Shown here: in pieces, positions 8,181-15,438 of the stretch
Numbering within the stretch: the first letter of the stretch is position 1
How the letters are laid out: the number at the start of each line of letters is the position of its first letter
Assembly (NCBI RefSeq): GCF_000152985.1
Contig: NZ_CH672395.1
Coordinates: forward strand, 2,610,461 to 2,674,460
Origin: Leeuwenhoekiella blandensis MED217
GTDB taxonomy: Bacteria > Bacteroidota > Bacteroidia > Flavobacteriales > Flavobacteriaceae
DNA: 64,000 nt
Direction of reading: 5' to 3'
The notes under the pieces: generated by a model
What the model saw: the letters and a program-made list of their open reading frames with translations, nothing else
Databases searched by the model: none
Told to the model about the DNA's origin: nothing
Position numbers and translations under genes: made by a program

Positions 8181-9203
8181 GTGTATAGAAAGTCAATAAT
8201 TGTTTCGCTTATCCTTATTTATTTGGTAATCATTGCCGGGGCTGTTGTGCGTATGACCGGTAGCGGAATGGGATGTCCCGACTGGCCAAAATGTTTTGGC
8301 TATATCATACCACCAACTTCTGCAAGTGAATTAGAATGGACGCCTGAAAAAACCTATGAAAAAGGTCAGGTGATTATTGTAGATGAAACGCTGCGCGTTG
8401 CAAAAACCGACTTTACAACTACCGAAGCTTTCAATCCGCAAAACTGGAATGGGTATGATAAACACGATTATGCCATTTTTAACCCTTGGCATACGTGGAT
8501 CGAGTACGTTAATCGCTTGTTTGGCGCGCTTGCCGGTCTAGCCTTTCTAGTTATGCTGGGCGCTGCTATTTTTAAAGAGCGAAAGCGTAAACGCATTCTC
8601 CTTTCCATACTTGCAGTTTTTCTTATAGGTTTTCAAGGCTGGATTGGTGCGACCGTGGTTTACTCAGTGCTTTCTCCGGTGCGCATCACGATTCATATGG
8701 TCATTGCGCTGCTCATTGTAGCACTGTTAATCTATATGCTTTACGAAGCATCTGTTACGACAAACAAGTTCAAATTTGATAAGGCATTCAAAACAGGAAT
8801 GCTAATCGCAATTGTGCTTACGATGCTTCAAATCGTTTTGGGAACACAAGTGCGGCAACATATCGACGAGCAAGTAGATCTTGTGGGGTACGCAGCAAAA
8901 AACCTGTGGCTCAACAATCCTGAAATTACTTTTTACATTCACCGCTCCTTCTCTATCGTCGTATTTCTATTAAATGCGTGGTTGTTTATGCGCAATAGAA
9001 AATTGAATCTGGGACACCGCAGTTTCAATTGGGTGGTTCTTTTGATCTTAATCGAGATCGCAACCGGAGTTTTGATGAATTATTTTGAATTTCCGTTTTT
9101 AACGCAACCTATACACTTGGTTGTAGCCTCGTTACTCTTTGGAATTCAGTTTTATATTTTGCTTACCGCAAACAAAAAAGAAAACCTCAAAAAAGCCGTT
9201 TAA
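8181..9203 (+). CDS. ctaA: Heme A synthase (CtaA/COX15 family)
   Basis: 340 residues, a polytopic inner-membrane protein of about eight hydrophobic segments. It starts at GTG with a membrane segment followed by GAVVRMTGSGMGCPDWPKCF, the COX15/CtaA signature. HTWIEYVNRLFGALAG (about residues 97-112) provides a conserved His and the EYVNR motif. A later GTQVRQHID and a second-half HRSFS supply further conserved residues including a heme-ligand His. It oxidises the C8 methyl of heme O to heme A for cytochrome aa3 oxidase. A hydrophilic insert of about 35 residues (about 48-85) sits between the first two membrane segments. No other cytochrome oxidase genes are nearby. Confidence 0.9.
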   Translation: MYRKSIIVSLILIYLVIIAGAVVRMTGSGMGCPDWPKCFGYIIPPTSASELEWTPEKTYEKGQVIIVDETLRVAKTDFTTTEAFNPQNWNGYDKHDYAIFNPWHTWIEYVNRLFGALAGLAFLVMLGAAIFKERKRKRILLSILAVFLIGFQGWIGATVVYSVLSPVRITIHMVIALLIVALLIYMLYEASVTTNKFKFDKAFKTGMLIAIVLTMLQIVLGTQVRQHIDEQVDLVGYAAKNLWLNNPEITFYIHRSFSIVVFLLNAWLFMRNRKLNLGHRSFNWVVLLILIEIATGVLMNYFEFPFLTQPIHLVVASLLFGIQFYILLTANKKENLKKAV

Positions 9204-9300
9204 GCCTTTCTTGAAATTATATCTTTGCCGCCCTTTTGAAAATTTTCAATTGAGAGGATTTGATTTTAGATTTTTAGGACTATTACCTATTTTGAAGTTT

Positions 9301-9308
9301 TAACTTTG
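9301..9308 (+). promoter_or_regulatory. Candidate -7 box upstream of the pRiA4b ORF-3-like gene
   Basis: TAACTTTG matches TAnnTTTG exactly, 15 bases before the ATG at 9324. No TTG at a proper -33 distance is visible, so this rests on one element. Confidence 0.35.
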
Positions 9309-9323
9309 CTTAAAAATTAGATT

Positions 9324-9848
9324 ATGATTTACCGTTTTCGCGTTATTCTAGATACTGAAGAAGATATCTTTAGAGACATTGAGATCGAGCAAAATGCAAC
9401 TTGCGAAGATTTTCACAACTCGATCACCCAAAGTTTTGGGTTTGACGGCACAGAAATGGCTTCATTTTATGTGAGCGATGATGAGTGGCGTCAAGGAGAA
9501 GAAATTCCGCTTTTTGATATGAGCGAGTCTGATTCCCCACTACGTATGATGAATGAAACCTTGCTCGAAGATGTACTTTCTGAGGATCAAACGCGTTTGA
9601 TTTACGTTTATGACTTTTTAAATCTATGGACGTTCTTTGTAGAGCTTGCCGAAATCGCCGAGCCCCAAGACGGTACTTCTTATCCTAATTTGATGTATGT
9701 GCACGGCCAAATTCCGGCAGAAGCACCACCGGCAGATTTTTCAGGTGATGAAGATGATCTTGATGAGGACGATCCTTTTGCAGATGATGATGACGATTAT
9801 GATATCGAAGACTATGACGGTCTTGATTTTGATGAAAACTGGAATTAA
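9324..9848 (+). CDS. Plasmid pRiA4b ORF-3-like (IS1096 TnpR-like fold) protein
   Basis: 174 residues. The first about 120 residues resemble the pRiA4b ORF-3 family: MIYRFRVILDTEEDIFRDIE opening, a CEDFHNSITQSFGF helix, an ASFYVSDDEWRQGEEIPLFD strand pair and a LIYVYDFLNLWTFFVEL segment that matches the family's Y-x-YDFGDxWxxxxxLE. The last about 40 residues are almost entirely Asp/Glu. The family name comes from plasmid and transposon passengers, but no transposase or terminal repeat is present here. The function is unknown. It is followed 43 bases later by the nucleoid-associated protein gene. Confidence 0.75.
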   Translation: MIYRFRVILDTEEDIFRDIEIEQNATCEDFHNSITQSFGFDGTEMASFYVSDDEWRQGEEIPLFDMSESDSPLRMMNETLLEDVLSEDQTRLIYVYDFLNLWTFFVELAEIAEPQDGTSYPNLMYVHGQIPAEAPPADFSGDEDDLDEDDPFADDDDDYDIEDYDGLDFDENWN

Positions 9849-9891
9849 ATTAGGCTTCCAGAATTAGTTCTCCACTTAAACACAACAGCAA

Positions 9892-10950
9892 ATGATCAAT
9901 TTATATTCTGCTCAAATCGAGTCGCTTTCCATACATCGCATAGGTAATAAAAGCCGCAATGAAGGTGCTTTTTTATCTAAGGAGCGATACCATCTTAATG
10001 ACGAGATCACGCCTTTGATCAAAGAGTTTTTCTTTAAGCCTTTCCGTGATAAAGAAGAAAACTACTATCAATTTGTTCACGAGGCAGATTTAGAGTTTCA
10101 TTCGCTATCCAACCTTGTTGCATCGGTTTTTAATGACCCGAGACAATCGCACGAAATTTCAGTAGAAATTGCAAAGCTCTTGTATGAGCAGTCCAGTCAT
10201 CCCCACATTAAACCGGGTGAAGTTTATGTGGCCCATATTGAAAATGTGATGATGGATAATGAGAAAATGGATGCTATCGGGATTTTTAAATCAGAGCTTA
10301 AGCAGGATTTTCTTCAGTTTCAAGAAGGTGAAAGCAACCTGCAAATGCATCTAGAACAAGGTGTAAACCTCAGCAAACTTGACAAAGGCTGCTTGATTTT
10401 CAATAAAAATTCTGAAAACGGTTATAAAATTCTTTCCATCGATTCTAACCGCTACGACACCAAGTATTGGCTCGAGAATTTCTTAGGCGTTGATATTCTT
10501 GCTGATGAAAACTTCTACACCAAGAAGTACTTAAAATTCTGTCAGGATTTTGCCAAAGACGTTGTGCTTCCTGCTGAAGATAAAAAGGAAGAAGTGATGT
10601 TTATGAACCGTGCGGTGAATCACTTTGCTAAAAACGATGAGTTTGTAGAGCAAAACTTTATGAACGAAGTGATGGAAAACCCGGCTTTGATTCCTGAATT
10701 CAACAATTACAAAACTGAAAAAGCGCCTAAATATAAAATTGAAGATCTTACTACATTCCCAATATCAAACACTGCCGTAAGTGGTGCGCGTAAGCGTATT
10801 AAAAGTGTTATAGAATTGGATACCAACGTACAGATCAAACTGGACTTTGTAAATCCTGAAAGTGCAGAAAAGTTTGTAGAAAAAGGTTGGGATGAAGAAC
10901 GCCAGATGTACTATTACCTGGTTTATTTCAACAAAGAACAAAAAAGTTAG
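9892..10950 (+). CDS. Nucleoid-associated protein, YejK/NdpA (NA37) family
   Basis: 352 residues, the family length. It starts with the characteristic LYSAQIESLSIHRIGNKSR and continues with DEITPLIKEFFFKPF, GEVYVAHIENVMMDNEKMDAIGIFK split over about residues 104-128, and a basic segment ending SGARKRIKSVIELD near residue 300. In gamma-proteobacteria YejK is found on the nucleoid and inhibits topoisomerase IV and gyrase; the Bacteroidota version is not characterised. It is the last gene before a strong bidirectional terminator. Confidence 0.82.
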   Translation: MINLYSAQIESLSIHRIGNKSRNEGAFLSKERYHLNDEITPLIKEFFFKPFRDKEENYYQFVHEADLEFHSLSNLVASVFNDPRQSHEISVEIAKLLYEQSSHPHIKPGEVYVAHIENVMMDNEKMDAIGIFKSELKQDFLQFQEGESNLQMHLEQGVNLSKLDKGCLIFNKNSENGYKILSIDSNRYDTKYWLENFLGVDILADENFYTKKYLKFCQDFAKDVVLPAEDKKEEVMFMNRAVNHFAKNDEFVEQNFMNEVMENPALIPEFNNYKTEKAPKYKIEDLTTFPISNTAVSGARKRIKSVIELDTNVQIKLDFVNPESAEKFVEKGWDEERQMYYYLVYFNKEQKS

Positions 10951-10969
10951 ACAACTGTTTACTGTAAAA

Positions 10970-11011
10970 CACAAAAGCCGAATCCATCCAGATTCGGCTT
11001 TTGTGTTTTTT
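10970..11011 (+). terminator. Rho-independent bidirectional terminator
   Basis: A 15-bp perfect stem (10970-10984 with 10991-11005), 6-base loop and six T residues on the plus strand. It lies between the convergent nucleoid-protein gene and the small membrane-protein gene, and can serve both strands. Confidence 0.9.
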
Positions 11012-11019
11012 GAGGAGTA

Positions 11020-11364
11020 TTATTTCATCAAGTTTAAAATCAAGATAAAAAGTCGGCCAAAAATAAAAGTCACCAACCCAAAAACAGTAGTTAGAAATGC
11101 TATTTTAAGTCCGCCAGCCATCATTCCTTGAGAAACTTCGCCTAAACCTTCAATAGCATCAAAAGCTTGGATAAGACCAATGACACTTCCTAAAAATCCC
11201 CAGCTTAAAATAAATAAGCTGATGTTGCTTAATAAGGTTATGGTGTGTGCTTTATCTGCTTTGGTAATCATTTGTCTTACAAATAGTGCAACAATAATGA
11301 TAAATACGATCACAATAGGCCACATAAAAAATGGGCCGCCTTCTTGAATTCTGTCTAATAACAT
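11020..11364 (-). CDS. Small MotA/TolQ/ExbB-like membrane protein
   Basis: 114 residues with three predicted membrane segments (about 12-33, 43-66, 84-111). The stretch around SWGFLGSVIGLIQAF and GGLKIAFLTTVFGLVTF resembles the paired pore-lining helices of the MotA/TolQ/ExbB proton-channel family, including the GxxxT-type helix. It is half the length of ExbB and there is no adjacent ExbD/TolR partner, so whether it forms an energising channel is open. It is a single-gene unit, with a possible -7 box 28 bases upstream. Confidence 0.65.
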   Translation of the reverse strand: MLLDRIQEGGPFFMWPIVIVFIIIVALFVRQMITKADKAHTITLLSNISLFILSWGFLGSVIGLIQAFDAIEGLGEVSQGMMAGGLKIAFLTTVFGLVTFIFGRLFILILNLMK

Positions 11365-11392
11365 AATTTGGTTTTTAAGAATGAATAGGCTT

Positions 11393-11400
11393 CAAAAGTA
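11393..11400 (-). promoter_or_regulatory. Candidate -7 box for the ExbB-like gene
   Basis: The complement reads TACTTTTG, an exact TAnnTTTG match, 28 bases before the ATG at 11364. It overlaps a direct repeat of AAAAGTATTT (11394-11403 and 11409-11418). No -33 TTG seen. Confidence 0.35.
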
Positions 11401-11551
11401 TTTGAGATAAAAGTATTTAAAATTTATTTGCGATTGATAACCGATTTAGCCAGCGATTCTACATCAAAAACACTTATGTTAAATCGGGATGAGTTTCTGC
11501 AGTTCGTCTCAAAAACTATTCAATTTTGCCAAATTTTAGCATCTTGCATCC

Positions 11552-12607
11552 ATGGATTTATTGAAGTTTAACCAGACCCGCATTTTTGCTTCTCATACCC
11601 TGTTGTGGGTTGGAGTTTGGTTTTTCTTTGTGTACTTTTTCAGTTATAATTCTACAAACTCTCTTTACATCACTTGGTTCTCGAGCATTCTACTGCCGCT
11701 AACCATGCTCACGACCTACACCACTGCTTATTATTTGGTCCCAAAATATTTACTTCAACAGCGCTATCTATTATTCAGCCTGTATGCCATTTACGTATTG
11801 ATTTTTACTGCCTTTCTTGCTACTGTAACTATGATAGGTAGTTTTATTTTTCTTTCCAATCTAAGAGTTGCCGAAACACCACCTATGAGCCGCAACCTCA
11901 TTTTCATAATGATTCTCATTTATCTCGTGGTTGGACTGGTGAGTTTTGTGCATATTCTAAAGCATAATTTTAATATGCTTACCCAAAACAAGGCTTTAGA
12001 AAATAAAATATTAGATACGCAGTTGCATATCAAACAGCAAGAGTTGCACTATCTAAAAAAGCAAATACACCCGCATTTTTTGTTCAATACACTCAATACC
12101 ATTTACGGTTTTGCATTACGCCAATCCCAGCAAACGCCTGATATCATTCTAAAACTTTCTAATCTGCTTGATTATATTTTATATCAGGTACAAGAAAAAG
12201 AGGTTTCTCTAGAAGACGAGCTGAAACACATTGAAGAGTATTTGAGTCTTGAAGAAATTCGTTTTCAAGATACTTTGGAAGTTTCGGTAACTAAACAATA
12301 CAATAATCCATCGATTACCATTCCGCCGATGCTTTTTTTGCCTTTTGTTGAAAATGCATTTAAACATGGTGCTATTCTCGATGGAAAACTTCGAATTCTT
12401 ATCGATCTAAAAGCAGACGATCACGAGCTCAATTTTAAGATTAAAAATACGTTTCTAAATGCGTTACCTTCTGAAACACCACAAGGAATTGGCTTGCCCA
12501 ACATTCAGAAGCGACTCGATCTCCTTTTTGGAAAAAACTATACTTTAGAAGTTGATACTCAAGATTCTTGGTATTCTGTTGAATTAAATCTCAAACTCAA
12601 TGCATAA
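11552..12607 (+). CDS. Sensor histidine kinase, LytS/YehU (His_kinase) family
   Basis: 351 residues. The N-terminal about 140 residues form four membrane segments with little outside sequence, then a coiled coil (about 142-170) leads to the H-box QIHPHFLFNTLN with the phospho-acceptor His at about 173. The ATPase domain has the N-box PFVENAFKHG (about 264-273) and the G-box GIGLPNIQKRL (about 312-322). The kinase autophosphorylates and passes phosphate to the LytTR regulator encoded next, whose start overlaps this gene by 8 bases. No recognisable extracellular ligand domain, so the signal is unknown. Confidence 0.92.
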   Translation: MDLLKFNQTRIFASHTLLWVGVWFFFVYFFSYNSTNSLYITWFSSILLPLTMLTTYTTAYYLVPKYLLQQRYLLFSLYAIYVLIFTAFLATVTMIGSFIFLSNLRVAETPPMSRNLIFIMILIYLVVGLVSFVHILKHNFNMLTQNKALENKILDTQLHIKQQELHYLKKQIHPHFLFNTLNTIYGFALRQSQQTPDIILKLSNLLDYILYQVQEKEVSLEDELKHIEEYLSLEEIRFQDTLEVSVTKQYNNPSITIPPMLFLPFVENAFKHGAILDGKLRILIDLKADDHELNFKIKNTFLNALPSETPQGIGLPNIQKRLDLLFGKNYTLEVDTQDSWYSVELNLKLNA

Positions 12608-13319
12608 AAAACTCACCGCGATAATCGTAGATGATGAGCCCACAGCCAGAGCCATCTTGCTTACGCATTTGCGTCAAATCCCGCTGGTTGAAGTTCTAGG
12701 TGATTTTAAAAATGCGATTGAGGCACTAACATTTTTAAAAAACCAATCGGTGGATGTTGTATTTCTTGATATCAATATGCCTGAAGTCACCGGTCTTTCT
12801 TTAGGAAAACTTGTACATAATGATGTCAAAATTGTATTTACAACCGCGCATCGAGAGTATGCTGTAGAAGGTTTTGAACTGCAGGCAGTAGATTATTTAT
12901 TGAAACCTATTTCCTTTGACCGCTTATTGCAAGCTGTTTATAAATGTCTTGGTGAAACTGTCAAAACGGAGCCGGTCCCCCTTTCATTCGAAAAGGAAGT
13001 GCAGAATGATTTTGTGTTCATTCGTGCAGATCGAAAGATGATCAAAGTTGAATTTGATCAGATTATTTATGTTGAAAGCTTAAGTGACTATATTAAGATT
13101 CATACCCAAACAGCAACCTTAACCACGCGAGAAACGATATCTAATTTTGAAGCGAAATTACCTGTAAAAGAATTCCTGAGAATTCATCGGTCATTTATCG
13201 TGGCTGCTTCTGCGATTAAAGCGTATACAAACGAGCACGTGGAACTTGAAGAAAAATCGCTTCCCATAAGCCGAAGCTACAAGGAAGCTGTTCTAGATGT
13301 TTTAAGTAGATATGAATAA
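12600..13319 (+). CDS. LytTR-family response regulator
   Basis: 239 residues. The receiver domain opens with AIIVDDEPTAR, has the phospho-acceptor Asp at about 57 in VVFLDINMPEVTG, a T at TTAHREYAVEGF and the K in DYLLKPISFDRLL. A linker of about 20 residues leads to the LytTR DNA-binding domain (about 138-239), with FVFIRADRKMIKVEFDQI and RIHRSFIVAASAI. It is translationally coupled to the kinase gene by overlap. It ends one base before the convergent uvrB gene ends. The target genes are not evident. Confidence 0.93.
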   Translation: MHKKLTAIIVDDEPTARAILLTHLRQIPLVEVLGDFKNAIEALTFLKNQSVDVVFLDINMPEVTGLSLGKLVHNDVKIVFTTAHREYAVEGFELQAVDYLLKPISFDRLLQAVYKCLGETVKTEPVPLSFEKEVQNDFVFIRADRKMIKVEFDQIIYVESLSDYIKIHTQTATLTTRETISNFEAKLPVKEFLRIHRSFIVAASAIKAYTNEHVELEEKSLPISRSYKEAVLDVLSRYE

Positions 13320-15320
13320 TTAATTCAATTCTTTTACCTGCTCCTGATAATTTTTAATACGGTCTCGAAGCTTGGCAGCCTCCATAAAATCTAACTCTTT
13401 AGCTGCTGCTTCCATTTGCTTACGCGTATCACGGATGAGTTTCTCGAGTTTTGGCTTACTCATATAGGCAGTATCGGGCTCGGCTGCAACGTTAGTCAAT
13501 TCTTCAGCTTCAAATTTGAATTTCTCTTTCTTAGCCAATGCATTGTCTAACGACTTTTTGATCGCCATCGGTTTTAGACCGTGTTTCTCATTGTAAGCGA
13601 TTTGCTTTTGTCTTCTGTATTCTGAAGTATCAATGGTTTCCTGCATACTTCTGGTAATCGTATCAGCATACATTATCGCCAGCCCATTGATGTTACGCGC
13701 AGCTCTACCTATGGTTTGCGTAAGTGATCTATTACTACGTAAAAAGCCTTCTTTATCGGCGTCAAGAATAGCCACGAGCGAAACTTCGGGCAAATCAAGT
13801 CCCTCACGTAAAAGGTTCACTCCCACGAGGACATCAAAAATACCTTTACGCAAATCAGACATAATTTCTACACGCTCCAGAGTATCTACATCAGAGTGAA
13901 TATAGCGAGTTCTAATATCAACACGGGTTAAGTATTTGGTAAGTTCTTCAGCCATTCGTTTAGTCAAGGTAGTTACCAGCGTACGCTCGTCTTTTTCCAC
14001 ACGCTTCTGAATCTCTTCGATCAAATCGTCGATCTGATTTAAACTCGGTCGTACCTCAACAATAGGATCTAATAATCCCGTTGGTCTAATGATCTGCTCC
14101 ACATACGTACCTTCAGATTTCTGCAATTCATAATCTGCCGGAGTCGCACTCACATAGATCACTTGATTCTGAAGCGCTTCAAACTCTTCAAATTTCAACG
14201 GCCTGTTGTCCATTGCCGCCGGAAGTCTAAAGCCATATTCTACCAAATTTTCTTTACGACTTCGGTCTCCTCCATACATCGCGCTTACCTGAGAAACGGT
14301 AACGTGACTCTCATCAATCACCATCAAATAGTCATCAGGAAAATAATCTAAAAGACAGAAAGGACGCGTCCCGGGTTCTCTTCCGTCTAAATAACGTGAA
14401 TAGTTTTCGATTCCGCTACAGTAGCCGAGTTCGCGAATCATCTCCAGATCAAAATTGGTGCGCTCTTCTAAGCGTTTTGCCTCGAGGTGCTTCCCTATTT
14501 CCTTAAAATATTCGACCTGCTTAACCATATCAAAACCAATCTGATCAATGGCATTCTGCAATACATCCGGACTGGTAACAAACATATTGGCCGGATAGAT
14601 ATTCAAGCGATCGTACTTTTCTAAAACCTCATTGGTCGTCACATCAAAGGCTTCGATCTCCTCGATTTCATCACCAAAGAAATGCACGCGAAACGCGTGA
14701 TCGTCATATCCCGGATAAATATCTACCGTATCCCCTTTTATGCGGAAATTACCGCGGTTAAATTCAGCGGTCGTTCTGCTATATAAACTTTGTACAAGAC
14801 GTTTGAGAAGCTGAGTACGAGAAATTACCATATCCCGCTCCAGCGCGATCACATTTTTCTGAAATTCCACAGGATTCCCAATACCATACAAACAAGAAAC
14901 TGAAGCCACCACAATGATATCGCGACGTCCCGAAAGCAAAGACGAAGTTGTACTCAAACGCAACTTTTCGATCTCTTCATTGATCGAGAGATCCTTCTCA
15001 ATATACGTTCCTGAGGTTGGGATATACGCTTCCGGCTGGTAATAATCGTAATAGGAAACAAAATACTCTACCGCGTTATTGGGAAAAAAGGCTTTAAACT
15101 CACTATACAACTGTGCAGCCAAAGTCTTGTTATGCGCCAATACCAGCGTTGGCTTTTGCACCTCTTGCAGCACATTGGCCACGGTAAAGGTTTTACCACT
15201 ACCTGTAACCCCAAGTAAGGTTTGATAACGCTCACCGGCATCAATGCCGCCTACCAATTGCTCAATCGCACCGGGCTGGTCTCCTGTTGGTTTAAATTCT
15301 GACTGTATATTGAATTTCAA
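13320..15320 (-). CDS. uvrB: Excinuclease ABC subunit B
   Basis: 666 residues, normal UvrB length. N-terminal FKPTGDQPGAIEQLV, Walker A GVTGSGKTFTVAN (about 39-51), the beta-hairpin region SYYDYYQPEAYIP, the DEAD-type VIDESHVTVSQ (about 336-346), helicase motif VGVNLLREGLDLPEVSLVAI, QTIGRAARN, and a C-terminal UVR domain (about 620-660) for UvrC/UvrA contact. It verifies damage and loads UvrC in nucleotide excision repair. Its 3' end abuts the LytTR regulator with no gap. Confidence 0.98.
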   Translation of the reverse strand: MKFNIQSEFKPTGDQPGAIEQLVGGIDAGERYQTLLGVTGSGKTFTVANVLQEVQKPTLVLAHNKTLAAQLYSEFKAFFPNNAVEYFVSYYDYYQPEAYIPTSGTYIEKDLSINEEIEKLRLSTTSSLLSGRRDIIVVASVSCLYGIGNPVEFQKNVIALERDMVISRTQLLKRLVQSLYSRTTAEFNRGNFRIKGDTVDIYPGYDDHAFRVHFFGDEIEEIEAFDVTTNEVLEKYDRLNIYPANMFVTSPDVLQNAIDQIGFDMVKQVEYFKEIGKHLEAKRLEERTNFDLEMIRELGYCSGIENYSRYLDGREPGTRPFCLLDYFPDDYLMVIDESHVTVSQVSAMYGGDRSRKENLVEYGFRLPAAMDNRPLKFEEFEALQNQVIYVSATPADYELQKSEGTYVEQIIRPTGLLDPIVEVRPSLNQIDDLIEEIQKRVEKDERTLVTTLTKRMAEELTKYLTRVDIRTRYIHSDVDTLERVEIMSDLRKGIFDVLVGVNLLREGLDLPEVSLVAILDADKEGFLRSNRSLTQTIGRAARNINGLAIMYADTITRSMQETIDTSEYRRQKQIAYNEKHGLKPMAIKKSLDNALAKKEKFKFEAEELTNVAAEPDTAYMSKPKLEKLIRDTRKQMEAAAKELDFMEAAKLRDRIKNYQEQVKELN

Positions 15321-15438
15321 AATAGATCGTATTTGCGCTCAGACAAGAGCGATTAAAGAAAAAAATCCCTACGTAAAATTAAACTATTTGAAAGTCAGAG
15401 TAAAGTTTAGAAATCTTAGGATTCCCTTAAAATTACGG

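Noticed and set aside
9221-9228. TATCTTTG as a promoter for the pRiA4b ORF-3-like gene
   Set aside because: It matches the -7 box, but the TAACTTTG at 9301 is much closer to the ATG; neither has a -33 element, so only the nearer one is listed.
9324-9848. Mobile element suggested by the IS1096/pRiA4b family name
   Set aside because: No transposase, terminal inverted repeats or target duplication around it.
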